From Methylophaga pinxianii (GTDB lineage Bacteria; Pseudomonadota; Gammaproteobacteria; Nitrosococcales; Methylophagaceae), in assembly GCF_020447225.1 (NCBI RefSeq), contig NZ_JAJAEO010000179.1, positions 16,828-80,827 on the forward strand: a DNA stretch of 64,000 bases. Reading direction: 5' to 3'. The notes beneath the pieces were generated by a model that was given only the letters and a program-made list of their open reading frames with translations, did no database searches and was not told where the DNA came from. This document shows positions 16,984 to 27,226 of the stretch, piece after piece. Each line of letters starts with the position of its first letter. Within the stretch, counting starts at the first letter, position 1. The position numbers were made by a program, and so were the translations under genes.

Positions 16984-17711
16984 GCAGATAACACCTCGGT
17001 TGTATTATCTGTTTTTTCGTGAAGTACACCGGCCTCAATCACAAAATGTCGCTGACAACGCTCCGCGAGTTGCTGATCATGCGTCACCATAACCAGCGTG
17101 GTTCCCTGCTCACGATTCAGTGTCATTAATAATTCCGTAATTGCTTCACCAGTTCGGGTATCCAGATTCCCAGTGGGTTCATCTGCAAATAACACCTGTG
17201 GCTCAACAGCAAAAGCTCTGGCAATAGCGACACGTTGCTGTTCCCCACCCGATAATTGTCGTGGTGTATGTTGCATTCGATCTCCAAGGCCTACCCGTTG
17301 CAACAACGCTTCAGCTTTAGATTTGGCATCAGATAACCCTGCTAACTCTATGGGAAGCATGACATTTTCAATTGCCGTCAATGCTGGTAACAACTGAAAA
17401 GACTGAAAGACAAATCCCACGCGCTGGGATCGTAAACTCGCACGTTCATCTTCTGATAAAGCACTGATGAGATGACCATTCATGCTGACTGTTCCACTGC
17501 TCGGGATATCCAATCCAGCCAACAACCCCAGTAAGGTGGTTTTACCGGAACCTGAACGACCAACGATGGCAGCAGACTCTCCTTTACGGATATCAAGGTT
17601 TACCTGCTGCAAAATCGAAAGTTTATCAGTACCCAAATCAACTGAGTGCGACAGATTTTCTACTTTAATCATGAAGTCGTTTAGTGGATTCCGTTGTCTA
17701 TCAGTGGACAT
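16980..17711 (-). CDS. ybbA: ABC transporter ATP-binding protein, YbbA family
   Basis: A 243-residue LolD/MacB-class ATPase. Walker A is GRSGSGKTT, the Q-loop FVFQSFQLLPALTAIENV, the signature LSGGEQQRVAIARAF, Walker B VLFADEPTGNLD and the switch His MVTHDQQ. GAGGAAAGC precedes ATG 17711. It is coupled to the ybbP permease and divergent from tesA across about 28 bases, the classic gammaproteobacterial arrangement, so the promoters face away from each other in a very short space. Confidence 0.93.
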   Translation of the reverse strand: MSTDRQRNPLNDFMIKVENLSHSVDLGTDKLSILQQVNLDIRKGESAAIVGRSGSGKTTLLGLLAGLDIPSSGTVSMNGHLISALSEDERASLRSQRVGFVFQSFQLLPALTAIENVMLPIELAGLSDAKSKAEALLQRVGLGDRMQHTPRQLSGGEQQRVAIARAFAVEPQVLFADEPTGNLDTRTGEAITELLMTLNREQGTTLVMVTHDQQLAERCQRHFVIEAGVLHEKTDNTTEVLSA

Positions 17712-17739
17712 GCTTTCCTCACATAATTAATTGGCGGTT

Positions 17740-18384
17740 ATGAAAACCTTATTACCTACGAATACATTGTTTCTCTGGTTGTTATTAATACTCTTCAGCT
17801 TCCACTCTCAAGCTGCTGAAACTGAAAGAAAAAACCTGTTAATCGTTGGTGACAGCCTCAGTGCTGCCTATGGCATCGACAGTGATGCCGCATGGGTTGA
17901 GTTACTCAAAGATCGGCTTGAACAAGAAACACCCGGCACCTGGAGTGTAGCTAATGCAAGTATTAGTGGTGAAACAACCGACGGTGGTTTACGTAGATTA
18001 CCGGACTTGTTGGAAAAACATAATCCGGCGATTGTGGTTATCGAGTTAGGTGGCAACGATGGTTTACGAGGTTTCCCTCCCGATGTTATCCGCAATAATT
18101 TAGCCAGAATGATTGAGTTATCCCAACAGGAAGGTGCCGAAGTATTATTGGTTGGCATCGAGATTCCACCAAATTATGGTCAACGTTATACAGCCGCATT
18201 TGCGGATGTTTATTCAAGCCTGGCAAAAGAATATAACCTCGCCTTTCTGCCGTTTTTTCTGGCCGACGTTTATGATGGCGAGGCGATGATGCAAGCAGAT
18301 GGAATTCATCCAACCGCTAAGGCACAACCTCAATTACTTGATAACATCTGGTCAGAGTTACTGGCTTTGCTGGATTTGGATTAA
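17740..18384 (+). CDS. tesA: Periplasmic GDSL esterase / acyl-CoA thioesterase I
   Basis: A multifunctional esterase, thioesterase and lysophospholipase of the periplasm. After a signal peptide (TLFLWLLLILFSFHSQAA) the SGNH blocks appear: GDSLSAAYGI (catalytic Ser), SGETTDGG, GGNDGLRG and DGIHPTAKAQ (catalytic Asp and His). It is 214 residues from ATG 17740; a TTG at 17731 is the alternative. No strong ribosome site is visible. It is divergent from ybbA. Assignment to TesA is supported by both sequence and context. Confidence 0.92.
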   Translation: MKTLLPTNTLFLWLLLILFSFHSQAAETERKNLLIVGDSLSAAYGIDSDAAWVELLKDRLEQETPGTWSVANASISGETTDGGLRRLPDLLEKHNPAIVVIELGGNDGLRGFPPDVIRNNLARMIELSQQEGAEVLLVGIEIPPNYGQRYTAAFADVYSSLAKEYNLAFLPFFLADVYDGEAMMQADGIHPTAKAQPQLLDNIWSELLALLDLD

Positions 18385-18422
18385 TTCTGTCATCGCGTTT
18401 AATGACAATATTTGAGTAATAG

Positions 18423-18962
18423 TTACTGCATAACCTGTAAATTATCTCTAGGCTGAGTATAGAATCCTTGTTGATTGGGCATCTGAATCTGATGAATATT
18501 CTGCTGAGATAAGTGCCCATCTTCGGGCACCAAGCCATCTTGTGCGAGGATAAATGCGGATAATGCATAAGCTTCATCCGCAGTAAGTGAAAAAGGTGCT
18601 TGAGGCGGCATTGTTCTGCGTAAGTAATCAAACAATGTGGTTGCGTAAGGCCAAAAACTGTTGACTGTTTTCTCAGGATATTCTGAGGTGAGACTGCCTA
18701 CATCCCCGGTTAATGCCATGGCTGAACCACCTCTCCCATTCTGTCCATGACAGGCAGCACATTGGCTGGCAAATAACTCCGCCCCCTGTCTGACCGATCC
18801 AGATCCCTCAGGAAGATTTTTTCCTGTTGGAAATATCGTTAAATTCCATTTAGCCGCGTTGTTTAATTCGTGATCGATCTTGCCCATTGGTTGGTACAGT
18901 TCATCGGCTAACACTGAATTCACTACAACCGCTGCTAAAACGGCGGCCTTAAGCATAAACAT
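18423..18962 (-). CDS. Sulfite dehydrogenase cytochrome c subunit
   Basis: A 179-residue periplasmic c-type cytochrome that probably accepts electrons from the adjacent molybdopterin enzyme. It has a signal peptide (LKAAVLAAVVVNSVLA), one haem-binding CAACH motif in FASQCAACHGQNGRGG, and a likely distal Met in RRTMPPQAP. I placed the start at ATG 18962, preceded by GGGGAG; the frame is open further upstream but would lose the signal peptide. It overlaps the 3' end of the catalytic-subunit gene by 14 bases, so the two are coupled. It is related to SoxD- or SorB-like partners; which one is not certain. Confidence 0.85.
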   Translation of the reverse strand: MFMLKAAVLAAVVVNSVLADELYQPMGKIDHELNNAAKWNLTIFPTGKNLPEGSGSVRQGAELFASQCAACHGQNGRGGSAMALTGDVGSLTSEYPEKTVNSFWPYATTLFDYLRRTMPPQAPFSLTADEAYALSAFILAQDGLVPEDGHLSQQNIHQIQMPNQQGFYTQPRDNLQVMQ

Positions 18963-20187
18963 GAAATATCTCCCCTGAAGGATCCACTTCCCAACTAATA
19001 ATCGCATTGTAGTGAAAGAAGTTATGTTTGCCTTTTTCCGTTACCAACATTTCCCGTGATGGTTGAATGTTGCCAGCTTCATCGGTCACTCGACTCTGTA
19101 AAATTGCAGTCTCGCCATTCCATTGCCAACCAATTGTAAAACGCGTGAAAGCTTTATCTAACACCGGCGTTTGCAAGGACGCCTCTTGCCAGCTTTCTCC
19201 GCCATCACAACTGACTTCAACCTTAGCCACCTTGCCAAAACCTGACCAGGCCAATCCACTAATTTGGTAGATACCGGGGTTATCAGGTAATACCATGCCG
19301 ACAGAGGGAGAAGTGATAATCGACTTGGGCTGCATAATAAAACTGAATTGCTGCGCTTTACCGTCAGGCATTAACTCCGTGTATTGCGCAGTTTCATCCC
19401 GTGATTGAGCGGGCGTCTCCACCAAGAGAAGTTGGCGTAACCACTTTACTTGAGTTATCCCCTCCCAACCGGGCAAAATCAACCGCATCGGGTAACCATT
19501 TTCCGGACGTAGCCGTTCTCCATTCTGATAGAGGGCAATAAAGGCATCGTCCAACAGTTTTTCAAGGGGAATGGAAAGATTTAACGAAGCACCATCTGCT
19601 CCTTCTGCAACCACCCATTTTGCCTCAGATTTTACGCCCGCTTCTTTCAGTAGCAGTTTGACAGGAACCCCTGTCCACTCTGCATTTGAGACTAGTCCAT
19701 GGGTATACCCCGCGGCAGACTGTACGGGCTCAGTTCGCCAACTGGTGTTGCTATTACCGCCGCATTCTATAAAACAAATACGTGAGTGCATCGGATAGCG
19801 AAGTAAATCCATCACTGAAAACTGCAAGGGTCGCTCCACCAGACCACTAATAACAAATTCATGCTGTTTAGGATCGATTTCAGGCACGCCATTATGATGG
19901 CGTTCGAAGTGCAGCCCATTTGGCGTAATGGTGCCAGCCAGTTCATGTAAAGGTGACCAGGAAACACCGTTTCCGGGCACCTCGGCATTGGCACTTATCC
20001 ATCGAATAACTGTTTTTTCATATTCTGATGGTTGACCGTAATTACTGAAGGGTTTTCCGGGTTGTTGCATTGAAGCAGGTAATCCGGGTACTGCTTGACT
20101 ATCTGCTCGGAAGGGTAGGCTGAAGATCATGGCTCCACCGGAAGGCAATAAGCTGTTTTTTAAAAAATTTCGTCGGCGCAGAGTCAT
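18949..20187 (-). CDS. soxC: Sulfite dehydrogenase, molybdopterin subunit (SoxC-like)
   Basis: A 412-residue sulfite oxidase family enzyme, exported folded by the Tat system: twin-arginine signal RRRNFLKNS at residues 4-12. The molybdenum-binding domain has the Cys ligand (Cys142) in FIECGGNSNTSW, and then the VKWLRQL and GYPMRLILPGWEG segments. A C-terminal dimerisation domain follows (IYQISGLAWSGFGKVAKVEVSCDGG). I chose ATG 20187 for its GAGGA site. It probably oxidises sulfite, or a SoxYZ-bound sulfur atom, and passes electrons to the following cytochrome. The full Sox cluster (soxXA, soxB) is not present here. Confidence 0.88.
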   Translation of the reverse strand: MTLRRRNFLKNSLLPSGGAMIFSLPFRADSQAVPGLPASMQQPGKPFSNYGQPSEYEKTVIRWISANAEVPGNGVSWSPLHELAGTITPNGLHFERHHNGVPEIDPKQHEFVISGLVERPLQFSVMDLLRYPMHSRICFIECGGNSNTSWRTEPVQSAAGYTHGLVSNAEWTGVPVKLLLKEAGVKSEAKWVVAEGADGASLNLSIPLEKLLDDAFIALYQNGERLRPENGYPMRLILPGWEGITQVKWLRQLLLVETPAQSRDETAQYTELMPDGKAQQFSFIMQPKSIITSPSVGMVLPDNPGIYQISGLAWSGFGKVAKVEVSCDGGESWQEASLQTPVLDKAFTRFTIGWQWNGETAILQSRVTDEAGNIQPSREMLVTEKGKHNFFHYNAIISWEVDPSGEIFHVYA

Positions 20188-20338
20188 GTCATATTCCTCA
20201 ACCATATCGCATAGCTTGTAGCCTGAATGTGACGCTAAATTTAAGCCAAAATTGCACGTAAAAAATATTTGTTTTGGCTGTAATTTTTCATCTGCTTTTT
20301 AGTCTATACCTGTGCATGACCTTCTGGAGAGAATAAAA

Positions 20339-21139
20339 ATGAAAAACAACAACTTTGCACTGTTCGGTTTGATTTTTACGACTTTGTTATTGAGCATGAG
20401 TCCGCTTAAAGCGGACACTCCCACTGATCCGTTGTGGCCACAATTAAAAACCGCTTATTTTGGGGATAAACAAATTCGGGAAAATGCCAATGGTTTATTG
20501 ATTATTGAAGCACCAAAACGTGCTGAGGATGCCGCGATTGTGCCCATCTCAATTAAGTCCCTGGTGCCCCAATCTGCAGAAAATTACATCAAACATATCC
20601 ACATTGTGATCGATAATAATCCTGATCCCTACTCGGCCAAATTTACCCTGAGCGATGCTCTCGACGAAGTCGCTATTTCAACCCGAATGCGGGTCGATCA
20701 ATACACTGATATTCGGGCGATTGCGGAGATGAATGATGGTTCACTGCATATGGTATCAACGTTTGTAAAAGCATCAGGCGGTTGCAGTGCACCGGCCGGG
20801 AAAGATGCCGAGGCAGCCTTGGCTCGTCTTGGTAAAACCCAAATTCGTATGCGAACTCCAATCATCGGCAGTCCGGTAGATGCGCAAATAATTGTCAGCC
20901 ATCCGAACTATAATGGACTTCAGTTTGATCAAAAATCCCGTCAATATATTCCACCGCATTATGTGAATAAAATTGACATCAGTTACCAGGGTCAGATGCT
21001 GATAGCTTTGGAAGCCGGTATTTCGGTCAGTGAAGATCCCAGTATTCGCTTTACTTTTACACCGAAAGAAAAAGGCACATTAAAAGCGTTAATCACCGAT
21101 ACTAAAGAAATGCAGTTCATAGCGGAAAAAACGCTTTAG
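20339..21139 (+). CDS. SoxYZ-like fused carrier protein (quinoprotein dehydrogenase-associated type)
   Basis: A 266-residue periplasmic protein with SoxY-like and SoxZ-like halves fused. A signal peptide is followed by the SoxY part (DPLWPQLKTAYFGD to about residue 160). A Cys that could carry sulfur lies in KASGGCSAPAG (Cys149), similar to the SoxY GGCGG arm. The SoxZ part holds IRMRTPIIGSPVDAQIIVSHP. The pattern matches the fused SoxYZ-like family often next to PQQ alcohol dehydrogenases. GGAGAG before ATG 20339 supports the start. It is divergent from the SoxC-like gene, so sulfur carriage may link to it. Confidence 0.85.
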   Translation: MKNNNFALFGLIFTTLLLSMSPLKADTPTDPLWPQLKTAYFGDKQIRENANGLLIIEAPKRAEDAAIVPISIKSLVPQSAENYIKHIHIVIDNNPDPYSAKFTLSDALDEVAISTRMRVDQYTDIRAIAEMNDGSLHMVSTFVKASGGCSAPAGKDAEAALARLGKTQIRMRTPIIGSPVDAQIIVSHPNYNGLQFDQKSRQYIPPHYVNKIDISYQGQMLIALEAGISVSEDPSIRFTFTPKEKGTLKALITDTKEMQFIAEKTL

Positions 21140-21157
21140 TTTATTTCTTTTCATCGT

Positions 21158-21199
21158 CAACCAGCGCAACTGGAAGAAATATTTCTGTTGCGCTGGTTG
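21158..21199. terminator. Strong hairpin after the SoxYZ-like gene
   Basis: A perfect 13-bp inverted repeat (CAACCAGCGCAAC at 21158-21170 with its complement at 21187-21199) and a 16-base loop, directly after a plus-strand stop codon. The T-run after it is weak, so it may be a poor terminator or an mRNA-stabilising end. Confidence 0.6.
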
Positions 21200-21211
21200 T
21201 TATTAAATTGA

Positions 21212-21877
21212 ATGAAAAACATGATAAAAGCCATTATTTTTGATATGGATGGAGTGATTGTCGATTCAGAACAGATCTGGGATGACTCGGAAAAGCTGGT
21301 TTTTTCCCGTTACGGAATTGAAGTGACTGAACACGATCAACGCACTACCCGCAATATGAATATGCGGCAAGTATCGGAATACTGGTCTCAAAAAGCCACA
21401 ATGCCTTTTTCACTTGAGGATGCAGAACAAAAGGTTATTGAACAAGTATGTCAGCAGATCCGGTTTCGCCCGCAAGCGATGCTGGGGGCGTTAAATCTAC
21501 TGCAACAAATTGATACATTAAATATTCCGATTGGCTTAGCTACCAATGCACCCAAACCCGTTTGTAATACTGTGTTGCAGTGTCTGGAAATTGAATCCTA
21601 TTTTAAGTCGATTCAGACCGCTGATGATGTCACTCATACCAAACCTCATCCGGAAATTTATCTGAAAAGTGCTGATAATCTACAAGTTCAACCACAACAT
21701 TGCCTGGTTTTTGAGGATTCTCCAACCGGTGTCAAAGCCGCGCATGACGCAGGAATGCAGGTTATCTATGTCAATCCAAAACACACTGCTGATGCAACCC
21801 TTCTTAAGATTATTCGCTCAGCACTGGTATCGCTCGAACATTTTTCCTGGTCTGATTTAGGGTCTGTTTATCTTTGA
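21212..21877 (+). CDS. HAD-superfamily sugar phosphatase / beta-phosphoglucomutase-like
   Basis: A 221-residue cytoplasmic hydrolase of the HAD subclass I. Motif I is IIFDMDGVIVDSE (nucleophile Asp and general acid Asp), motif II GLATNAP, motif III THTKPHPEIYLKS and motif IV FEDSPTGVKAAHDAGM. Closest in character to E. coli YniC/HxpB (2-deoxyglucose-6-phosphatase) or related sugar phosphatases; the cap domain is helical as expected. The start is ATG 21212; an ATG 9 bases on is an alternative. Substrate cannot be told. It is separated from the upstream gene by a hairpin. Confidence 0.87.
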   Translation: MKNMIKAIIFDMDGVIVDSEQIWDDSEKLVFSRYGIEVTEHDQRTTRNMNMRQVSEYWSQKATMPFSLEDAEQKVIEQVCQQIRFRPQAMLGALNLLQQIDTLNIPIGLATNAPKPVCNTVLQCLEIESYFKSIQTADDVTHTKPHPEIYLKSADNLQVQPQHCLVFEDSPTGVKAAHDAGMQVIYVNPKHTADATLLKIIRSALVSLEHFSWSDLGSVYL

Positions 21878-21990
21878 TCTGCGAAGCTGTTGTGACAAAG
21901 AAAAGCCTTAACACTAATCAGCAAGGAAATCCGCTGGTAGAGCTGAGGACTGTTGCAACAAACCAGTTCTCTGCTGTCTGAGTCTGAAAA

Positions 21991-23112
21991 TTACGCCATG
22001 GAAGCGATGGTTTTTCGAAAACGACTTAACGACACACCAAACAAAACGCCTCCCAGCAAAAGCAGAATCAGAAACTGTGGCCAGACTTCGCTGAACCCTG
22101 CTCCTCGATACAAAATCGATTGTGCCAATATAACAAAATGGGTATCAGGTGCCAGTAACATAATGGATTGAATAATATCCGGCATGCTTTCTCTGGGTGT
22201 GCTGGCCCCTGACAGGACTTGTAACGGTAATAAAATCATTACCAGCAATATGCCGAATTGAGGCATTGATCTGGCCACCGTACCCAGAAAGATGCCCAGT
22301 GATGTGGTCGCAAACAAGTGAAACAAGGTGCCCAGTAAAAACAACCAGACCGATCCCTGGATGGGAACGGCTAACCATGTCTGGACCACCAGCCATAAAG
22401 ATAACGCTGTTGCTGTGATAACTACTAAAGCCATGGCCCAGACTTTACTGGCCATGATTTCAAAAGGTGTAACAGGCATGACCAGTAAATGCTCAAGCGT
22501 GCCATGCTCACGCTCTCGGATAAGTGCTGCTCCGGTTAAAATTATCGATAACATGGTGATGTTATTGATAACCTCCATTACCGCGCCAAACCACTGACTA
22601 TTCAATTCGGGATTAAACTTTGCGCGTAGCACCAAATCAACCGGTGTCACGCTCTCCTGCCGATGCCGTTGCACAAAGGCGTCAATCTCACCGCTGACAA
22701 TAGACTGTACATAGTTATTGCCGGTAAACGCCTGTCCCATGCGGGTTGCATCAATATTTAGCTGAATAACCGGTTGATGGCCCGCCAGTAAATCACGTTG
22801 AAAATTTGAGGGAATATGCAAGGCAAATGTATCAATTCCCATATCCATCCGGCCATCAATTTCATGCTGGTCTATCAGCACAGGTGGCAAAAAATAAGGC
22901 GGATAAAAGGCATCCACAATTCGCATGGATAAAGGGGATCGATCATCATCGACAATCGCTATCGGCGCATTATTCAAAGAATCAATCATCGCAGTTGCCG
23001 CCGCATAAATCGACAAACTGAACGCGTAAACGATAAAGATCATCAATACCGGATCGCGTAATAAACTACGTAATTCTTTGACGCCCAGATGCAGAATATT
23101 ACTGATGGCCAT
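21991..23112 (-). CDS. yhhJ: ABC-2 type transporter permease, YhhJ family
   Basis: A 373-residue inner-membrane permease with an N-terminal helix, a large periplasmic domain (about 45-170) and five or six C-terminal helices. The LIREREHGTLEHLLVMPVTPFE segment is typical of YhhJ/YbhS. It starts directly after the rbbA stop codon (no gap). With RbbA and the YhiI-like fusion protein it forms a tripartite exporter whose substrate is unknown; TolC-type outer-membrane partners are not in the window. Confidence 0.9.
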   Translation of the reverse strand: MAISNILHLGVKELRSLLRDPVLMIFIVYAFSLSIYAAATAMIDSLNNAPIAIVDDDRSPLSMRIVDAFYPPYFLPPVLIDQHEIDGRMDMGIDTFALHIPSNFQRDLLAGHQPVIQLNIDATRMGQAFTGNNYVQSIVSGEIDAFVQRHRQESVTPVDLVLRAKFNPELNSQWFGAVMEVINNITMLSIILTGAALIREREHGTLEHLLVMPVTPFEIMASKVWAMALVVITATALSLWLVVQTWLAVPIQGSVWLFLLGTLFHLFATTSLGIFLGTVARSMPQFGILLVMILLPLQVLSGASTPRESMPDIIQSIMLLAPDTHFVILAQSILYRGAGFSEVWPQFLILLLLGGVLFGVSLSRFRKTIASMA

Positions 23113-25893
23113 TTATCGTTCCTGCTTTTTCAACAGCATAACGCCGATCAGCATCAATACCGGAACAGCAATAAATAACGCAGTAAATGCGGAGTGTAAA
23201 TCCGAATATGACAGTCCCTTGGAAAACACACCACGGGAGATAGTCAGAAAATGCGTGGCAGGATAAACCTCCCCAATCCATCGGCCCAGGCCCTGCATTG
23301 ACGACACTGGATCAATCATGCCCGAGAATTGCACTGCCGGAATCAAGGTTAACAACGCCGTGCCAAATAACGCTGCAATCTGACTGCGGGTGAAGGCTGA
23401 AATCAGCAAGCCCAGCGAGGTAGCACAAAACACATAGAGCAATGCCGCAAATGTCAGGGTGAGAAAACTTCCGCTTAGCGGCACTTGAAATATAAATACC
23501 GCAAACAATACCAGTAGCACAAAATTTAACATTCCCAACGCGATATAAGGCAATTGCTTACCGAGTAAAAATTCCAAACGACTTACCGGCGTGACATACA
23601 GATTCACGATCGAACCGAGCTCTTTTTCACGTACGACCGATAATGCCGTCAACATCGATAGGATCAGCATCAACAGCAATGGAATCATCGCGGGTACCAT
23701 GGCAACCAGGCTTTTTACATCGGGGTTATAACGAAAGCGTGCTTCAATGCTGGCAGGCTGTGCCGTGACAGATGACCCAAGTATTTCTCTTGATTTCATA
23801 GTCAGCCAATGACTATGCATTCCCTGCACATAACCGCGAATGTTTTCACCTCGAGTTGGCATTGATCCATCAATCCAGGCGCCAATTTCCACCGGTCTGC
23901 CTCGAGCCAGATCCCGGCCAAATCCATACGGGATCTCAATTGCCAGACTGAGTTCACCGGACTGCATTCGCTGCTCTAGTTCAGCATGGCTATATAACGC
24001 AGGTTGTTCAATAAAATAACGTGATCCTGATAAATTAAGCGTGTAATCTCGGCTGGTCGCTGATTGATCGGCATCAAGCACCGCAAATTTAAGATCTTCT
24101 ACATCCAGACTGATGCCGTAGCCCACCACAAACATCAGCAATAATGTGCCGAGCATTGCCATGGTTAATCTGATGGGGTCTCTAACTAATTCAAGTGTCT
24201 CACGTCGAGTGTAACTGTATAAGCGGCGCAGACTAAAGTCAGTGAGCGGAACTCGGGATGAGGAATCACTTTTATGATTGGTTTTTATCGAGTTTTTGGC
24301 GCCCTCATCAGTCATCGGCAGATTTTCCGTGCGCCGTACTTCCTCCTGTAAATAATCGACAAAAGCATCTTCTAATGAGGCCGTATTTCTGGCCTTTTTT
24401 AAATTCTCCGGCGTATCAGTCACCAGCACCCGTCCCGCATGCATCAATGAAATCCGGTCGCAACGCTCCGCTTCGTTCATAAAATGCGTTGAAATAAAAA
24501 TGGTTACCCCATCCTGCCGCGCCAAATCCACCATGATTTGCCAGAACACATCACGTGCAATCGGATCAACTCCCGAAGTCGGTTCATCCAGAATCAACAT
24601 TTCAGGTCCATGAATCATCGCTACTGCAAGTGACAACCGCTGTCTTTGTCCAAGAGGCAAAGCATCAGGCAAACTATCCAGTACCGCTTCAAGTTCAAAG
24701 CGTTTTGCCATCTCGTCTATTCTGGCAGCGATACTATGCGAAGGCAGTTTGAATAATCGTGCATGCAGATCCAGATTCTGCTTTACCGTCAGTTCACCGT
24801 ATAACGAGAATGACTGGGTCATATAACCCACCCGTTGGCGGGTACTCAGATCGTGCGGGTCAATGATTTTGCCAAATAATCTGGCTTTTCCTTCAGATGC
24901 CGCTAACAGCCCCGTTAACATTTTCATCGTAGTAGTTTTGCCACAGCCATTGGAGCCGAGAAAACCAAAAATCTCGCCACGTGGAATACGGAAACTCACC
25001 TGATCTACGGCAGTAAAATGACCAAACCGCCTGGTGAGCTTATCCGCCTCAATGGCAAATTCATCTTGAGCAGATTCATCGCGCGAGGAGATAACAACAG
25101 GTTGATGTCGCTGACGTTGTTCTTCTGGTAACAACGCTATAAAAGCAGACTCCAGCGAGCTGGTAGATGTGTGCTCAAGTATCTGTTGTGGTGTGCCGGT
25201 GGTAAGCACCTTCCCCTGATTCATTGCCACTAACCAGTCAAAGTCTGCGGCCTCCTCCATATACGCAGTTGCCACCAGAACACTCATTCCCGGATTATCA
25301 CTTCGAATCCGGTTAATCAGTGACCAGAACTGGCGTCGTGATAACGGATCCACGCCGGTGGTAGGTTCATCCAGAATAAGTAAATCCGGGTCATGAATCA
25401 GTGCACAACATAAGCCCAGTTTTTGTTTCATACCCCCAGATAATTTACCTGCTGGCCGATCTGCGAATGCTGTCAGACCAGTAGCTTCCAGCAGTTCACT
25501 GATACGTTGTTCACGCTCATGACGATCATGACCGAATAAACGGCCAAAAAAATCAACATTTTCAAATACGGATAGGGTGTGATAAAGGTTTTTGCCAAGC
25601 CCTTGAGGCATATAGGCAATACGGGGACAAACTGATTGCCGATGCTGTTGTTTTCGCATGTCGCCACCCAGCACTTCAATTGTGCCATGCTGAATTGCGT
25701 GTGCACCGGAAATCAATGAAAACAAGCTGGATTTGCCGACCCCATCTGGCCCGATAATGCCCGCCATGATTCCTGCCGGAATATCGAGACTCAGATCATC
25801 TAACGCTTGTGTTTTCCCATAGCTAAGACTGACATTTTTCAGCACAGCCACCAGGCGTTTGTCATTCAACTCAGACAAAGCCGATGCTGTCAT
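23113..25893 (-). CDS. rbbA: ABC transporter fusion: two ATPases plus ABC-2 permease (RbbA)
   Basis: A 926-residue protein that joins two ATP-binding domains and a membrane permease, as in E. coli RbbA/YhiH. First ATPase: Walker [10 protein letters not shown], signature [15 protein letters not shown], Walker [13 protein letters not shown]. Second ATPase: Walker [10 protein letters not shown], signature [15 protein letters not shown] (LSGGQ replaced by LPLGQ), Walker [13 protein letters not shown]. The C-terminal half has a periplasmic domain and multiple helices. I chose ATG 25893, which overlaps the previous stop (TGATG) and has a GAGGAT site. RbbA has been reported to bind ribosomes in E. 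coli; here transport is the safer reading. Confidence 0.9.
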   Translation of the reverse strand: MTASALSELNDKRLVAVLKNVSLSYGKTQALDDLSLDIPAGIMAGIIGPDGVGKSSLFSLISGAHAIQHGTIEVLGGDMRKQQHRQSVCPRIAYMPQGLGKNLYHTLSVFENVDFFGRLFGHDRHEREQRISELLEATGLTAFADRPAGKLSGGMKQKLGLCCALIHDPDLLILDEPTTGVDPLSRRQFWSLINRIRSDNPGMSVLVATAYMEEAADFDWLVAMNQGKVLTTGTPQQILEHTSTSSLESAFIALLPEEQRQRHQPVVISSRDESAQDEFAIEADKLTRRFGHFTAVDQVSFRIPRGEIFGFLGSNGCGKTTTMKMLTGLLAASEGKARLFGKIIDPHDLSTRQRVGYMTQSFSLYGELTVKQNLDLHARLFKLPSHSIAARIDEMAKRFELEAVLDSLPDALPLGQRQRLSLAVAMIHGPEMLILDEPTSGVDPIARDVFWQIMVDLARQDGVTIFISTHFMNEAERCDRISLMHAGRVLVTDTPENLKKARNTASLEDAFVDYLQEEVRRTENLPMTDEGAKNSIKTNHKSDSSSRVPLTDFSLRRLYSYTRRETLELVRDPIRLTMAMLGTLLLMFVVGYGISLDVEDLKFAVLDADQSATSRDYTLNLSGSRYFIEQPALYSHAELEQRMQSGELSLAIEIPYGFGRDLARGRPVEIGAWIDGSMPTRGENIRGYVQGMHSHWLTMKSREILGSSVTAQPASIEARFRYNPDVKSLVAMVPAMIPLLLMLILSMLTALSVVREKELGSIVNLYVTPVSRLEFLLGKQLPYIALGMLNFVLLVLFAVFIFQVPLSGSFLTLTFAALLYVFCATSLGLLISAFTRSQIAALFGTALLTLIPAVQFSGMIDPVSSMQGLGRWIGEVYPATHFLTISRGVFSKGLSYSDLHSAFTALFIAVPVLMLIGVMLLKKQER

Positions 25894-26966
25894 CAAGGGA
25901 TCCTCACTGCCAGATGTTCTGGCCATTCTCCCTGGGTATCTTCAAGAACATACGCGACACCGGGCAGTCCGGTTTTTACACGCAATATATAGGTATCCAA
26001 CAGATCCTGTGGGATCTGGGCACGCACTCTAAACATCAGTTTTTCCCGTTCAGTAGCGGTTTCGACGGTTTTGGGTGTGAACTGTGCGACATCGGCAACA
26101 AAAGATACTTTGGCCGGAAAGACATAATCAGGTGCGGCATCCAGAATAATTCTGACATCAGTTCCTAAGGCTAAACGTCCTGCACTGAGTGTAGGTAAAA
26201 AGAAGGTCATGTACACATCTCTCAGGTCGACCAGATTCAACACGCGTCCACCAGCGGCAATGACTTCTCCAGGTTGGGCAATACGATACTGAACTCGACC
26301 ATCACGGACAGCTTTAAGCTCGCTATCAGAAATATCCGCTTGAATACGATCAATACTGGCCTGAGCACCTAATAAAGCAGATTCCGCCCCAGCCATTTGA
26401 GCTCGAGCCGTGGCAATGGCTGCATCTGCAGCGGCTACCTGAGCCTTTGAGGCACTGACCGCAGCTACCGCGCTTTGTTGACGGGCAAAATCATCATCGG
26501 CTTCCTGTTGAGAAGTTGCTCCACGTCCTGCCAGAGCCGAAGATCGCTCATAACGCTTACGAGCTACATTTAATTCTGCCTCACGTTGGGCAACCAGGGC
26601 CAATGCCGCTTGTTTTTCTGCTTCGCGCTGTACCAATTGACTTTTAGCGATAGCAACGGAGCTCTCGGCCTGATGAAATAATGCCTGGGCCTCACGTAAT
26701 TGGGCCATCAGGTTTTCAGTATCCATAAGGGCCACTACCTGTCCCGTGGTGACAAAATCACCTTCGCGGACCAAAATATCCTGAATACGCCCGGCGGTTT
26801 TGGCAGCCACATCGATTTCAGTCGCTTCAATTCTGCCGTTGCCATAAACCACGCCAGCGTTTGGATCCGGGGCAAGATAAAAACGCCAAAGAAAAAAAAC
26901 CAACAAGACAATAAAGGCTCCGAAGATTACGGCGCGAAAAAAATAATTGATTCGGTTAATTGGCAT
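25893..26966 (-). CDS. yhiI: HlyD-family membrane fusion protein (YhiI-like)
   Basis: A 357-residue periplasmic adaptor with one N-terminal transmembrane helix (about 8-30). A split lipoyl-like half motif ([31 protein letters not shown]) precedes a long coiled-coil hairpin rich in Ala, Gln and Glu (about 85-200). The second half ([18 protein letters not shown]) and beta-barrel domain follow. AAGGGAAAA precedes ATG 26966. First gene of yhiI-rbbA-yhhJ, with a 1-base overlap to the next. The 27015-27226 gap upstream should hold the operon promoter; nothing specific was recognised there. Confidence 0.88.
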   Translation of the reverse strand: MPINRINYFFRAVIFGAFIVLLVFFLWRFYLAPDPNAGVVYGNGRIEATEIDVAAKTAGRIQDILVREGDFVTTGQVVALMDTENLMAQLREAQALFHQAESSVAIAKSQLVQREAEKQAALALVAQREAELNVARKRYERSSALAGRGATSQQEADDDFARQQSAVAAVSASKAQVAAADAAIATARAQMAGAESALLGAQASIDRIQADISDSELKAVRDGRVQYRIAQPGEVIAAGGRVLNLVDLRDVYMTFFLPTLSAGRLALGTDVRIILDAAPDYVFPAKVSFVADVAQFTPKTVETATEREKLMFRVRAQIPQDLLDTYILRVKTGLPGVAYVLEDTQGEWPEHLAVRIP

Positions 26967-27226
26967 TCGTTTTCCCTTATACAAAGAAATTTGCCAAATC
27001 GGCGCAGTAAGCACACAGGAATATTAAAGCAGCATTGCCAGTTCGGATTAACAGAGAAAAGTGTGGAAGATTATTGCATTGCAACCTGCTTCAACAAATT
27101 TTTTAGAACCTTTTACAGTTGAATATAAGTGTACAACAGCCAGAGTTTATTACATCACAGAATGTGAGTTAATTTAGCAGCTTTTGATGCAGATCAATTG
27201 AATTTAAAAAACGAAAAAAATAATGC

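Noticed and set aside
26700-27122. Plus-strand 140-residue frame over the yhiI start
   Set aside because: Mostly antisense to yhiI; no ribosome site and low-complexity tail.
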